In this document: positions 8,426 to 16,854 of the stretch, piece by piece
How positions within the stretch are numbered: position 1 is the stretch's first letter
Layout of the letters: each line of letters begins with the position of its first letter
IMG/VR virus record: IMGVR_UViG_3300018080_008408
Span: 1 to 37,178 of that record
From: a virus
Direction: 5' to 3' (one strand)
DNA: 37,178 nt
Position numbers and translations under genes: made by a program
The notes under the pieces: generated by a model
The model's database searches: none
Seen by the model: the letters and a program-made list of their open reading frames with translations, nothing else
What the model was told of the DNA's origin: nothing

Positions 8426-9151
8426 TTATCCCCACGGATTAAACGTGGAGCTTTGATTTTCACCGCGACTTTGAGCTAATTTTTTTATATCTTCTAATTT
8501 ACTTTTCGATCTCTGACCTCCACCATTCGGAATATCAGCACCAAATCGATTATTTTTAGTTTGTTTAAGCAAATGAGGTTTTTTCTTCGCTAATTCTTCA
8601 AGCGCTTCTTTCACGCCAACGATATTGCCTTTATCGTCTTCTTTGACCTCTGATAAATCAGCAAGGGCTAAAGCATCTTCCCAATCAGTGAACCCGAGTT
8701 CGTTCGCAATCAATTTAACCTCGGAGTTAACAAGACGTTTAAATGTCTTTTGACGTTCTTCTTTTAACTTTTTTTCGATAATGGTATCAACGTCAACAGG
8801 TTCTTCTTTTTCAGGTGGTTCTTTAGGTTCTTTATTCTTTGTCTTATTTAGTGCTTCTTGCATTTCCTCTACAGATTCAAAACCTAGCTGTTTGGCTAGT
8901 TCTTTTTGGCCTTTCTTCTCCGCTCGGCTCAAGCGTTTATTTAAGTCGTCCTTGGTTTTGAAAACAGCAAATGGTTCATCTTCATCTCCACTCGGTGGAT
9001 CATTATCACCACCTTCATTTACTTCTGGCGGGTCATCTGCAAAGAATTGAAGATTCAACGGTAATAATGGTTTATGTGAATCAGACGAGTTAACCTCTTC
9101 TTTTTTGAAGAGTGATAGGATGTGAATCCAAAGTGCAAGCAAAAGTTTCAT
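8426..9151 (-). CDS. Capsid scaffold protein
   Basis: A 241-residue acidic, helical protein preceding the capsid genes. The start at 9151 is preferred to an upstream in-frame ATG at 9196 because GGGGAGG lies at good spacing. It carries the LPLNLQFFADDP motif (~residues 31-42) that marks many Gram-positive phage scaffold and capsid N-termini. Next come an acidic proline-rich linker, a KKxxLNKRLSRAEKK helix and a long coiled-coil region, ending with a Gly-Arg-Ser tail. The N-terminal MKLLLALWIHILSLF is hydrophobic. Such proteins guide procapsid assembly and are removed before DNA packaging. Confidence 0.85.
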   Translation of the reverse strand: MKLLLALWIHILSLFKKEEVNSSDSHKPLLPLNLQFFADDPPEVNEGGDNDPPSGDEDEPFAVFKTKDDLNKRLSRAEKKGQKELAKQLGFESVEEMQEALNKTKNKEPKEPPEKEEPVDVDTIIEKKLKEERQKTFKRLVNSEVKLIANELGFTDWEDALALADLSEVKEDDKGNIVGVKEALEELAKKKPHLLKQTKNNRFGADIPNGGGQRSKSKLEDIKKLAQSRGENQSSTFNPWG

Positions 9152-9228
9152 TGTTACCTCCCCGTTTAAAGCCCGTCGGCTGTTATTTCTCCTCACTGTT
9201 CTTTAACGTCTACAATGAGTCAAAAGAC

Positions 9229-9254
9229 AAAATAAAAAACACTCAATTTGAGTG
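9229..9254 (-). terminator. Intrinsic terminator before the scaffold gene
   Basis: Minus-strand CACTCA, loop AAT, TGAGTG, then TTTTTTATTTT. It lies just after the 62-residue gene stop and ahead of the scaffold leader. The stem is short but the U tract is strong, so it probably reduces read-through from the terminase-portal segment into the head genes. Confidence 0.65.
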
Positions 9255-9255
9255 C

Positions 9256-9444
9256 TTATATCTTATGAGCATATTTTTTCATGAACATCTGCCATTCTTT
9301 GTACTTCATTTCTCGTTGCGCTTGAGAAGCATTGAACGCTTCCTGTCTTAACCTTCGAGCCTCTTTACCATACAACACAGCACAAACTCTCTTGCAAACA
9401 CATTCTTGTTTCTTGTTCGGGCATCTTCCAGTGCTTATGTCCAT
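9256..9444 (-). CDS. Small cysteine-rich protein (62 aa), unknown function
   Basis: Starts MDISTGRCPNKKQECVCKRV at an ATG preceded by AAAGGAAGG with five-base spacing. Four cysteines fall in the first ~21 residues (C-x6-C-x-C-x3-C), suggesting metal binding. The rest is a basic helix (EARRLRQEAF, QREMKYKEWQ). It overlaps the 3' part of the preceding 73-residue frame by 80 bases, in another frame. The good ribosome binding site supports translation. No function recognised. Confidence 0.65.
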   Translation of the reverse strand: MDISTGRCPNKKQECVCKRVCAVLYGKEARRLRQEAFNASQAQREMKYKEWQMFMKKYAHKI

Positions 9445-9586
9445 TTGTACCTTCCTTTAATGTTTTTGAAATAACTTTTCCAATTGATTTTATTAATTCT
9501 TCCTGTTGTTTTATTATTAAAATTGGTTCACCACGACAGGGAAAAGTTGATAGATTCCCTGAAAAGACTCCACCTTTGATAGCCAT
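9365..9586 (-). CDS. Small unknown protein (73 aa)
   Basis: The ATG at 9586 follows directly on the TAG of the minor capsid gene, with GGAG upstream, so translational coupling is likely. Residues 1-48 (MAIKGGVFSGNLSTFPCRGE, then a helix EELIKSIGKVISKTLK) look coding. The last ~25 residues overlap the next gene in another frame and have unusual composition (CLQESLCCVVW), so the true protein may be shorter or the frame altered. Function unknown. Confidence 0.5.
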   Translation of the reverse strand: MAIKGGVFSGNLSTFPCRGEPILIIKQQEELIKSIGKVISKTLKEGTNGHKHWKMPEQETRMCLQESLCCVVW

Positions 9587-10639
9587 CTAACCACTCCTAT
9601 TTTTTATTTCTTGACCAATCTTACGATAATCCTCCATCCATTGTTGATAGAGTTTAGTATTCCTAGCCTTATGACTAGCAAATGTCCTTAAATCTGGTAA
9701 ATCAGGCATCCTAGCCTTATAACGAATCCATTGTTTTCGGGTCTCGTTTTTTTTCGACTTTTCACGTTGAATTTTTTCGTATTTTTGAATATTCATTTCA
9801 GTACGATTGTCTGTGAACGGTCTTGATGAATTCTGGATAGCCTTCTGGATATCTTCTTCAACCTGGTATTTTTCTACCCACGGAGTTGCATTGTGGACGC
9901 AATGACTATGATAAGGAGGTCTTCTTTCAAGTTTCGGGAACCGCTTATCATTTCCACTAATACTGTAGACTCTTCCTTGATATTTGGCACAAATCTCGCA
10001 AGTAATCCCAACGAAATTCACATAAACAAGGTCTTGATTGTTTTCAATCATGCGATTGATCGCTCCATCGACATGGGCTTTTCGTTGATGATAATGAATG
10101 ACATTTGCCATATACTTATCAGCTGGCATAACAGTACCGTTTTTATAAACCATTCCTGTTATTTGCTCTTTGTTTAGTTGTGCCACCGCATCTTTTGTAG
10201 CCTGTTTTCGGGAAACACCTTCGATAAGCGATCGTCTGTTTGCCTCTCGGGTAATTTCCTTGATTCGATTCTTTGCATCTTGCGTCATGTAGTCACTACA
10301 TTCAAGAATTCGATAGAACAATTCATCTGCAATTTCCTGTACAGTTTGAACATGAATCACTGATTTTAAAGAAGTTTCTAGTTCTTCTCGACTCTTCAAT
10401 CCTTGTTTAACTAATTCATTTACTGCTTCATTTGAACCTTCTTTGTAGGCTTCTTCCACTATCTCCTTCGCTAACTTGGCAGCTTCATCAGAAAGTGTTG
10501 CTATAATTTCATTAATTTGTTTTAAAATCATTCGTTTTCGTTGTTTAGTAGGTCCTTCTTCAAGTGATTGAATTAATTCTAGCAATTCAAATGCTGCATC
10601 AGAATACATTTGGATGAGCTTTTCTTTTTTATCCATCAT
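9587..10639 (-). CDS. Phage minor capsid protein (minor capsid 2 / gp7-like)
   Basis: A 350-residue protein encoded directly after the portal with a four-base overlap. Helical N-terminal half. The C-terminal part carries VNFVGITCEICAKYQGRVYS and PPYHSHCVHNATPW, the Cys/His pattern typical of gp7-type minor head proteins that associate with the portal and travel with the DNA. The HRxP/HCxH arrangement suggests a metal site. Two tandem ATGs open the gene; the one at 10636 has slightly better spacing to AGGTG. Confidence 0.85.
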   Translation of the reverse strand: MMDKKEKLIQMYSDAAFELLELIQSLEEGPTKQRKRMILKQINEIIATLSDEAAKLAKEIVEEAYKEGSNEAVNELVKQGLKSREELETSLKSVIHVQTVQEIADELFYRILECSDYMTQDAKNRIKEITREANRRSLIEGVSRKQATKDAVAQLNKEQITGMVYKNGTVMPADKYMANVIHYHQRKAHVDGAINRMIENNQDLVYVNFVGITCEICAKYQGRVYSISGNDKRFPKLERRPPYHSHCVHNATPWVEKYQVEEDIQKAIQNSSRPFTDNRTEMNIQKYEKIQREKSKKNETRKQWIRYKARMPDLPDLRTFASHKARNTKLYQQWMEDYRKIGQEIKNRSG

Positions 10640-12144
10640 TCATCACCTATATTGGTTTTAGGTGGTTGAGTAAACGCTGGTGAAAAACTATCTACAGCTT
10701 GCTCCTCTTGTATTTTCTGAACCTCTTCTTGAATCGCTTTTTCAGACCAAGTTGGATGGATATTTCGAACGGTTGTCTCGAGTGATTGAACACCTTTTTC
10801 ATACTTATTACTTTCCTCTTCATCACGTTCACTTTCTGCTTTTGGAAGCATATCCTTCCATTCAATAACTGGATCAGCAATCTTAAAGTTCGTACCACCA
10901 AGAGCATTTTCTAATATAATACACTTTCGGATGATTTCCTTAATTGCAGTATCAAATTTATCTTTAATCGCTTCGGCTTTTATGACCGATTGAATCCACT
11001 CATAAAGAATGGCAATTGCAGAACGACCACCATTTTCCGTATTAATTCCAACAGCTTGTGCTGATGTGTTAGAGATAGCCAACATGTAGTCAATTAACCT
11101 CTGAACATGTTTGAATGACTGTTCGGTTTGTGCGTCCCATGTAATATACATAGGAACAGCTCCATTTTTCTCATCGTAACTAACAACTTCTAAATCTGCA
11201 TTTCTGACAAATCTTTGTCCGTAATATGCATGATTTTGATTTGCAACCTTATCCCATAATGCTCTCGGAATTGCAAGTTTTGGCTTTCCGTGTTTTTCAA
11301 AAACGATTGAATCACGTGTAATTGTCCAGTTAATCTCTTCTTGAATGACATCAATATTTCGGAGTCCAGACCGTCCTCTTGGGTTTAGTAATGTTTCATC
11401 ATTTGGGATGAAGCCACACATCAATTCATTTATACCATTAATTACTTGGTCCTCAGGAATAACGATATTATAGATTGAAGCGTATTCTTTTATGTCCAGT
11501 TCCTCTTTAACGTTTTCTCCATTCATTAAAAAAACCAACTGTTGAACACTCAATTGGTCATCTTGAATTCGTTGTCTTTCCACCCGCAAGTATTTTTCTT
11601 TCCCTCGCTCTTCAATCCACGGTATATCTGCACCTAGACCGTCATCATGCTCAAAATATAAGTCTGCTGGTTTCCATTCAAACCATATTCCTTTTGAATC
11701 ACGAAGAATTCTATAAGCAATTCCACCGTCTACCTGGTGTTGAACAATAGCAGACCATATTTTCTGATGAATTTTTGAATGTTTCACCACATTTTGCACA
11801 AAATCGAGTAGTTGATTATCTGTTTCAGTGTCAGCTGAAATATTTCCCAAAGACCGGTTCATTAAGTATGCTGGTAACTCAGCTATTACTGATGCGAAAT
11901 TCACAACTACATAATGATATACTGCATGTTTTTGAGCCAATTTTTCAGCATTGTATCGAAAATAACGACGCTTGGATTTCATCAAATCATATTTGGTAAT
12001 TTGACCTTCTTTGGCTAACTCCTTTGCTCGTGGAAAAATGTTCTCGTGGTTACCCTCATATAAATCACGATAATATTGCATTTGCTCCACTTCTGAATCA
12101 AATGGAGTTGGAGGGAATTTTTCATTTATATATGTTATTGTCAC
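10636..12144 (-). CDS. Portal protein (SPP1 gp6-like)
   Basis: A 502-residue protein between the large terminase and minor capsid genes. Recognisable portal features are the N-terminal EQMQYYRDLYEGNHENIFPR, the AHxxYHYVVVNFA-like segment around residue 80, and the long C-terminal helix region with TSAQAVGINTENGGRSAIAI. The dodecameric portal is the DNA entry channel and the docking site for terminase and connector. GTG start at 12144 with GAGGTG upstream; length is typical of the family. Confidence 0.93.
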   Translation of the reverse strand: MTITYINEKFPPTPFDSEVEQMQYYRDLYEGNHENIFPRAKELAKEGQITKYDLMKSKRRYFRYNAEKLAQKHAVYHYVVVNFASVIAELPAYLMNRSLGNISADTETDNQLLDFVQNVVKHSKIHQKIWSAIVQHQVDGGIAYRILRDSKGIWFEWKPADLYFEHDDGLGADIPWIEERGKEKYLRVERQRIQDDQLSVQQLVFLMNGENVKEELDIKEYASIYNIVIPEDQVINGINELMCGFIPNDETLLNPRGRSGLRNIDVIQEEINWTITRDSIVFEKHGKPKLAIPRALWDKVANQNHAYYGQRFVRNADLEVVSYDEKNGAVPMYITWDAQTEQSFKHVQRLIDYMLAISNTSAQAVGINTENGGRSAIAILYEWIQSVIKAEAIKDKFDTAIKEIIRKCIILENALGGTNFKIADPVIEWKDMLPKAESERDEEESNKYEKGVQSLETTVRNIHPTWSEKAIQEEVQKIQEEQAVDSFSPAFTQPPKTNIGDE

Positions 12145-12163
12145 ATGATTTCACCTCAACTTC

Positions 12164-13429
12164 CTACCATCCTGCAGGTCGTTCATTGCTATACTCCAAT
12201 TCTGGACGACGTAATGGCTCTGTTGAATATCTTAAAGCTGCCATCGCATCATCAAATACTTCCACTGGTTCATCTAAGTATAATCCTGTTTTTCGGTCTT
12301 TTTTCCAAGACCACTGCTGAATCTCTTTAATTGTATTCACACACTTCGGATGGATATATATTTTTCGTTGCTTGAGATAGTCAATTTGAGCTTGAACACT
12401 TCCAGGTTCTTTTATCACTGGAACCGCATGATACCCAGCGTTATTCCACATTTGAATGCGATCAGGTTCCGCTGAATCGCAGTACATCGTCAAATATTTA
12501 TTAAGGCCTCTTCTATTTGCTAGTTCAATGATTTCACTTGTATCCATTTCGTGTATATAAATTTCATCACAAATATAAAAATCACCGTCTTTTACACCAA
12601 CGGTGAGGATTACATTTGCATGATTAAATCCGAAGTCTTGAGCATGGTGCATTGAATTATACATATTGTACGTTGTGTCAAACTCCATAACTTGATAGTT
12701 TTTAAGAATGACACCACCGACTTCTCCCCAATTTCCGAGCCCATAAACTTCATAACCTTCTGGATCTTGTTCTTTTCTCAGCATCATTCTTCGATGGTAT
12801 GCTTCATCAATAAAACGATTCTGTAAATACGTAGAATGATGAGTCAAAATATCTGGATTTACTATGTCGAAGTATTTTCTTTTTATCCAATGGGTTGCTG
12901 AAACAGGGTTAAACGTGAATGTAATTTGATAATACAAATTAGGGTTTGATAATTCCCCACGTAAACGGTCATCCAAAATATCAACATCAGATTCCTGTAG
13001 TTCTGTAGCTTCTTCAATCCAAATCCAAGTAAGTTTTCCATGAACGAACGTAATAGACTTGAGTTTCTCTCTATCCCGTGCATCATTCACTCCACGAAAA
13101 ATAACTTCGTTACCAGTAACACGGCTTCTTAATGTCAATGGAGATTGTCTGATTTCCCAGAATTCTTCTGCTCGCTCGCCATAAATTCGATTAATTGCAG
13201 CTGTTAATTCAGCATAGGTACTGTTGCGATTGGTTTCGTTAACCTTTCGAACACAAAGTAAATTCGCCCCTTTATACTTTGGATCACTGAGTTTTAATAT
13301 ATAATCTTGCGCTATATTAACTGACTTTCCCGACCCAGCACTACCTTTTAGAACGCGATAACGGTGCCGTGATTGGTTCACTTCTTTAAAATGGGAATTG
13401 AATTGGACTTTTACTATATCCACTCTCAT
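12164..13429 (-). CDS. Terminase large subunit (PBSX-type)
   Basis: A 421-residue packaging motor and nuclease. Walker A is GSAGSGKS at residues 29-36; Walker B with the catalytic glutamate is in [12 protein letters not shown] (~133-144). The C-terminal RNase H-like nuclease has [12 protein letters not shown] and [13 protein letters not shown], each with a conserved Asp. It converts ATP hydrolysis into DNA translocation through the portal and cuts the concatemer. Start overlaps the small subunit stop by four bases (ATGA), so the two are translationally coupled. Confidence 0.96.
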   Translation of the reverse strand: MRVDIVKVQFNSHFKEVNQSRHRYRVLKGSAGSGKSVNIAQDYILKLSDPKYKGANLLCVRKVNETNRNSTYAELTAAINRIYGERAEEFWEIRQSPLTLRSRVTGNEVIFRGVNDARDREKLKSITFVHGKLTWIWIEEATELQESDVDILDDRLRGELSNPNLYYQITFTFNPVSATHWIKRKYFDIVNPDILTHHSTYLQNRFIDEAYHRRMMLRKEQDPEGYEVYGLGNWGEVGGVILKNYQVMEFDTTYNMYNSMHHAQDFGFNHANVILTVGVKDGDFYICDEIYIHEMDTSEIIELANRRGLNKYLTMYCDSAEPDRIQMWNNAGYHAVPVIKEPGSVQAQIDYLKQRKIYIHPKCVNTIKEIQQWSWKKDRKTGLYLDEPVEVFDDAMAALRYSTEPLRRPELEYSNERPAGW

Positions 13430-14160
13430 GGCTCATCACCATAATCAACAATGATTTTAATAGGACCTTTATCGTCTGTTTTAGATAGTGTTTTAACCTC
13501 GGCTTTTGCTTTTTCAATATCAGTCTTTGTTTTCTCAATCCCCATCCTCATCTGTTCAATCTTCAGACGACGTTCATCATCTTCATGGGCCATTGCTTCA
13601 AACTGTTTGATAAGACTCATAAGCGTTGACATCGCTCTACTTTGAGCGTTTAAGAATGTTGCATGTCGGTCCCAAGCGAATTGGAACTCCCACTCCTTTT
13701 CAGATCCAACTGATTTTTCTCCCCACATTTCCTTTTCTTTTTTGAGTTCTTTGATGATCTCGTCTTTGTTCTTGACAAACATTATCTTCTGAGCTCGAAT
13801 GATAGCAGCGTATTGAATCATAATTTGGTCCCACACCATATCAGCTGGTGAGCGTTCTTGAATCTCTTCCATGATCTCCAATGACTCTTTGGGAAGGTAT
13901 TTGGAGAAGAAGCCGTGTTTGACTGCGTTTTGGTTTCGCTTTGGAGCTCCGTGGCCTTTTGCGTTCTGATTACCAGGCTGACCGCCTCTCTTTTTTGTGT
14001 GCACACTCTTTTCTTTTGTATGCACACCGTCACGTGACCAACCATATCTTTGCTTCCAAGACTTGACCGTATTTAGGGTAACCCCATATTTTTTGGCTAT
14101 GTCTTTGTATTTCATGCCTTTCATGTAATCTTGTCGAGCCAATTCTTTTTTGTCTGACAC
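13426..14160 (-). CDS. Terminase small subunit (PBSX-type)
   Basis: A 244-residue DNA-binding protein that recognises the packaging site. Residues ~13-37 form a helix-turn-helix ([20 protein letters not shown]), followed by [20 protein letters not shown] and [13 protein letters not shown], which are characteristic of PBSX/XtmA-type small terminases. The C-terminal half is a long helix with heptad-like charge pattern. GTG start at 14160; the purine-rich GGAGGTGGGTG is a little far upstream. A terminator separates it from the upstream methyltransferase, so it may begin the late operon with its own promoter. Confidence 0.92.
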   Translation of the reverse strand: MSDKKELARQDYMKGMKYKDIAKKYGVTLNTVKSWKQRYGWSRDGVHTKEKSVHTKKRGGQPGNQNAKGHGAPKRNQNAVKHGFFSKYLPKESLEIMEEIQERSPADMVWDQIMIQYAAIIRAQKIMFVKNKDEIIKELKKEKEMWGEKSVGSEKEWEFQFAWDRHATFLNAQSRAMSTLMSLIKQFEAMAHEDDERRLKIEQMRMGIEKTKTDIEKAKAEVKTLSKTDDKGPIKIIVDYGDEP

Positions 14161-14200
14161 TACATTTCACCCACCTCCATCTTGTATTCGTTTGTTTTGG

Positions 14201-14230
14201 GCAAAAGAAAAAGCACCGTATTGGGTACTT
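14201..14230 (-). terminator. Intrinsic terminator after the methyltransferase gene
   Basis: Minus-strand AAGTACC pairs with GGTGCTT (seven pairs, one G-U) around CAATAC, followed by TTTTTCTTTT. It would insulate the methyltransferase transcript from the terminase genes. Confidence 0.7.
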
Positions 14231-15015
14231 TAATTTCCTACTTTTGAAACTGTTTCTATTTTTACAGGTTCTTTTCCTAATCTACATCTATTTTCATTGA
14301 TTCTTTTTAAACCTAATTCACAGTAATGCTCATCTAATTCAAAACCGATCCAATTTCGATTAGTATTATCCGCTGCAACAGCTGTTGTAAAACTTCCCAT
14401 ACAATTATCCAGCACAGTTTCCCCTTCATTTGTGTAAGTTTTAATAATATATTCAAATAATTCAGTTGGCTTTTGGGTCGGATGAAATGTTCTACTTTCT
14501 CTTGGAAAATTTAACACACTTTTAGGATAATTAGTTTTTCTAACTACGTACTTATTTTTTAATGAAGTTTTATTTTCTCCCAATATTTTTGGAACTGTTC
14601 TATTTTTTACGATTTTTGGCTTGATATGAATAATTCCTTGTGGGTTATATGTTGGTAGTTTTTTATAAAATACGCAAATATTTTCATGATTTTTTAATGG
14701 CATGCGGTTAGCATTTTGAAAACCAGTTGTATGTTCACCTTTTTTCCAAATCCATTCATATCTAAACCATCTAATATTTGATTGGATTAATTTTGTTGTA
14801 AATGGTTGGCTAGCAGTTAAAACGATGGCCCCATTTTCCTTTATTATTCTTTTGTAGTGATCCCATAACTTATCAAATGGAATAATATTATCCCATTTAC
14901 ACTCAGTGGTACCGTAAGGGAGATCACATAGAATTAAATCTATCGAATGGTCTTCAATAAATTTCATCCCTTTTAAACAATCCGTATGATAAATTGTATT
15001 AAGTTTAATTTTCAT
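14230..15015 (-). CDS. DNA methyltransferase, beta-class (N6-adenine or N4-cytosine)
   Basis: A 261-residue enzyme. Start at 15015 chosen over an upstream ATG at 15057 because AGAGGAG lies eight bases before it. Motif IV (DLILCDLPYG, a D-x-P-Y-G variant) comes first, near residue 26. The SAM-binding motif I (TVLDNCMGSFTTAVAA) follows near the C-terminus after FHPTQKP, the order of beta-class enzymes. It would methylate phage DNA at an unknown site, for protection from host restriction or for regulation. No restriction enzyme partner is visible. A perfect LexA-box core lies upstream. Confidence 0.9.
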   Translation of the reverse strand: MKIKLNTIYHTDCLKGMKFIEDHSIDLILCDLPYGTTECKWDNIIPFDKLWDHYKRIIKENGAIVLTASQPFTTKLIQSNIRWFRYEWIWKKGEHTTGFQNANRMPLKNHENICVFYKKLPTYNPQGIIHIKPKIVKNRTVPKILGENKTSLKNKYVVRKTNYPKSVLNFPRESRTFHPTQKPTELFEYIIKTYTNEGETVLDNCMGSFTTAVAADNTNRNWIGFELDEHYCELGLKRINENRCRLGKEPVKIETVSKVGN

Positions 15016-15049
15016 TTTATCTTCTCCTCTTTTCAGGTTATAATGAGAA

Positions 15050-15065
15050 CAGAACATATGTTCTG
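15050..15065. promoter_or_regulatory. LexA (SOS) box-like palindrome
   Basis: CAGAACATATGTTCTG is a perfect 16-base palindrome whose core GAACATATGTTC matches the Gram-positive LexA/DinR consensus GAAC-N4-GTTC. It lies 35 bases upstream of the methyltransferase ATG, and near a plus-strand TATAAT (15039-15044). LexA repression with induction on DNA damage is the inference. The flanks are A/T where the Bacillus consensus prefers C/G. Confidence 0.75.
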
Positions 15066-15085
15066 TATTTAAGAGGAGAATTAAT

Positions 15086-15232
15086 TTGAAGAGAAGTAGT
15101 AATAAAATCTATCTCTTTACGGTTAACAAATCTATCGGGGAGAACTCTTTCTCCCCCCTCCTGCCTTCCATTCTACATCGTTTCGTCTATCTCAAGTTTT
15201 TTATATCAAACAAAAAATCAGCCGTCCTTTAG
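15086..15232 (+). CDS. Possible small protein divergent from the methyltransferase (48 aa)
   Basis: A TTG-started frame with AAGAGGAGAA at good spacing. It would encode a basic peptide starting MKRSSNKIYLFTVNKSIGEN. It diverges from the methyltransferase gene across the LexA-like palindrome, and the two ribosome binding sites form a perfect 10-base inverted repeat. Against it: TTG start, ordinary composition, and an end that runs into the terminator of the convergent gene. Low confidence. Confidence 0.25.
   Translation: MKRSSNKIYLFTVNKSIGENSFSPLLPSILHRFVYLKFFISNKKSAVL
15137..15156. other. Strong 8-bp hairpin of unknown role
   Basis: GGGGAGAA, loop CTCT, TTCTCCCC, with no U tract on either strand. 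It lies between the methyltransferase promoter region and the terminator of the 94-residue gene. Could be an RNA processing site or a protein-binding dyad. Confidence 0.5.
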
Positions 15233-15242
15233 ACGACTGATT
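15211..15242 (-). terminator. Intrinsic terminator of the 94-residue gene
   Basis: Minus-strand AATCAGTCGTC pairs with GACGGCTGATT (11 pairs, one G-U) around TAAAG, then TTTTTTG. The stem overlaps the stop codon. A classic rho-independent signal. Confidence 0.8.
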
Positions 15243-15525
15243 AATATTTAATCTTTTTAGAGTATTTAATTGTTTTTTGAACCCAATCATTATCAATAAT
15301 TTTTCTTTCAATCATATTAATTATTTCCTGTACAGCTTCCTCAACAGTAGGATAGACTTTACCTGGAGAGAATCCTTCTCCAGATTCGATTATTTTACCT
15401 TGCGAACCGATCTGACCATTTTCAAATAACAAAATTTCAAATTCAGCCATTGTTCTACCTGCCACTGTGTATCTGTATGTTTTCACTTCATAACATAAGG
15501 CACCTTCAATATTTGATTTATACAT
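15241..15525 (-). CDS. Unknown protein (94 aa)
   Basis: Start at 15525 (MYKSNIEGALCYEVKTYRYT) chosen because GGGAGGAG lies at seven-base spacing; an upstream in-frame ATG lacks this. A beta-rich N-terminal half (YEVKTYRYTVAGRTMAEFEI) is followed by a helix (TVEEAVQEIINMIERKI) and a basic end. It has its own terminator and lies in the accessory pocket between the sigma-factor and terminase genes. No family recognised. Confidence 0.7.
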   Translation of the reverse strand: MYKSNIEGALCYEVKTYRYTVAGRTMAEFEILLFENGQIGSQGKIIESGEGFSPGKVYPTVEEAVQEIINMIERKIIDNDWVQKTIKYSKKIKY

Positions 15526-15655
15526 ATTATCAACTCCTCCCACCTATACTATTCGACGAAAGGAGACAATTCCCTTCAATATCCATAGAATAAAATTCCA
15601 TTTAGATTATCCTTCTTCACTTATTAGTGGCAATTGCAAGACAAATTTCTTCATA

Positions 15656-15862
15656 TTAACCTATTATCCAAATAAATGCTTTATAAGCTACATATAACAT
15701 ACCCAAACTTGCAATTGAAGTTGCTATATTTCTAGGTATTTTTAACATCCTTAGTATTGCGAGAAAAATATAAGCAGAAGCTAGTGTAATTAGAATAAAT
15801 AATACCAATTGTGTAACCATTCCATTTATAACATCTTTCATTGAACTAAAATCTATGACCAT
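15656..15862 (-). CDS. Small two-helix membrane protein (68 aa)
   Basis: Preceded by GGAGGTG at eight-base spacing. Two hydrophobic helices, ~19-37 (QLVLFILITLASAYIFLAIL) and ~47-66 (IATSIASLGMLYVAYKAFIW), separated by a short basic turn (RMLKIPRN). It resembles a small holin in layout, but it is far from any lysis cassette and is divergent from the plus-strand gene at 16018. A membrane role in lysogeny or superinfection is possible. No family recognised. Confidence 0.65.
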   Translation of the reverse strand: MVIDFSSMKDVINGMVTQLVLFILITLASAYIFLAILRMLKIPRNIATSIASLGMLYVAYKAFIWIIG

Positions 15863-15949
15863 AAAATTACACCTCCACTCATTTTATCGGGTGAAGGTAA
15901 ACATTATTTAATATATGTAAAAATTGTAAAAAATGATATGTTTTTGAAG

Positions 15950-16014
15950 GAATCCCCCAATATATGTCGAATATTCCCAACTTGAAGGAGAAGCAGCTAA
16001 ATTAAGGGGGATTC
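15950..16014 (+). promoter_or_regulatory. Leader dyad that could mask the ribosome binding site of the 16018 gene
   Basis: GAATCCCCC (15950-15958) is the exact complement of GGGGGATTC (16006-16014), which contains the Shine-Dalgarno sequence just before the ATG at 16018. In a plus-strand transcript starting upstream of 15950 the two would pair around a 47-base loop and block initiation. Confidence 0.45.
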
Positions 16015-16017
16015 TGA

Positions 16018-16662
16018 ATGTATGACGTTCAATTGCATGAAACAGTTATGACGGTCTCACCTACATCTAGATACAATGCAAAATTTGATATTGTCCATGT
16101 TGAAACTATAATAAAAACAGCACAACCTATTCCGAGTGAAGATATTTTCTTTGTTCCTTCCATGGACAAGGTTCCTAGTCATATTCTAGAAATATTAGAA
16201 TTAGGTGGCTTTTGTTTTGAACCTATTCCAATGTCTGAAGTAACTCGTCAAATTTCAAATTTTGAACAAGCTGTAAAAAATGGAACGAAAGAAGAGACTT
16301 TAGCTGATGCAATGGTCGGGTTAGGTGCAAAATTTATGAAACAAGTTAAAATGACTCCAATAGGTGATAACTTCTATCGTATCAGCTATGACTTTGCTTT
16401 AATGCCTGAAGATGATGGTTCTTTTGTAATTCAAACAACCTTACCACATAAAGGTTTTAATATGCCAAGAGCAGGCCAAGTAAGATTTATTGTTGTTCTA
16501 CCAACTAATGCGAAGTGTGATAGAGATGCTACAAAAGGAGAAGTTGAAGGTTCACACCAAATTATTGATGAACCAACTCCTCCAAATGTTGCAAACGGAA
16601 GACAAGTTGTTAGCTTTTTCTATCAAAATGATCCAAAGTTCACAGTGAAATATAAGTATTAA
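16018..16662 (+). CDS. Unknown plus-strand accessory protein (214 aa)
   Basis: A soluble-looking protein beginning MYDVQLHETVMTVSPTSRYN with AAGGGGG before its ATG. No signal peptide or membrane helix is apparent. The centre is helical (SNFEQAVKNGTKEETLADAM) and the C-terminal half beta-rich (FYRISYDFALMPEDDGSFVI; VRFIVVLPTNAKCDRDATKG). It runs against the late operon, so it is likely transcribed independently, as expected for a gene expressed from the prophage. No clear terminator follows. I do not recognise the family. Confidence 0.7.
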   Translation: MYDVQLHETVMTVSPTSRYNAKFDIVHVETIIKTAQPIPSEDIFFVPSMDKVPSHILEILELGGFCFEPIPMSEVTRQISNFEQAVKNGTKEETLADAMVGLGAKFMKQVKMTPIGDNFYRISYDFALMPEDDGSFVIQTTLPHKGFNMPRAGQVRFIVVLPTNAKCDRDATKGEVEGSHQIIDEPTPPNVANGRQVVSFFYQNDPKFTVKYKY

Positions 16663-16695
16663 ATTTCAATAAAAAAGCTGTTTCTCCTTCTTCAT

Positions 16696-16854
16696 CTATA
16701 TTTTATGATACTGTTCTTGAATTACTACGAAATCAGCATCGAAAGATTTCAACGAAGTTTGAATTGATTCTTCAGAAAATGGTGACCAACTTGCAATTTC
16801 ATTAACAACTTCTCCATTATGTTTTTTTAATATCATTACAAATAATTTTCTCAT
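16696..16854 (-). CDS. Small unknown protein (52 aa)
   Basis: Start at 16854 (MRKLFVMILKKHNGEVVNEI) is set by GGGGAG seven bases upstream; a longer in-frame start at 16887 has no such signal. Alpha-beta composition with a short hydrophobic first strand. It converges with the plus-strand gene ending at 16662. Function unknown. Confidence 0.55.
   Translation of the reverse strand: MRKLFVMILKKHNGEVVNEIASWSPFSEESIQTSLKSFDADFVVIQEQYHKI

Noticed and set aside
15656-15862. Holin
   Set aside because: Two membrane helices fit, but there is no endolysin nearby and the gene is separated from the late operon.
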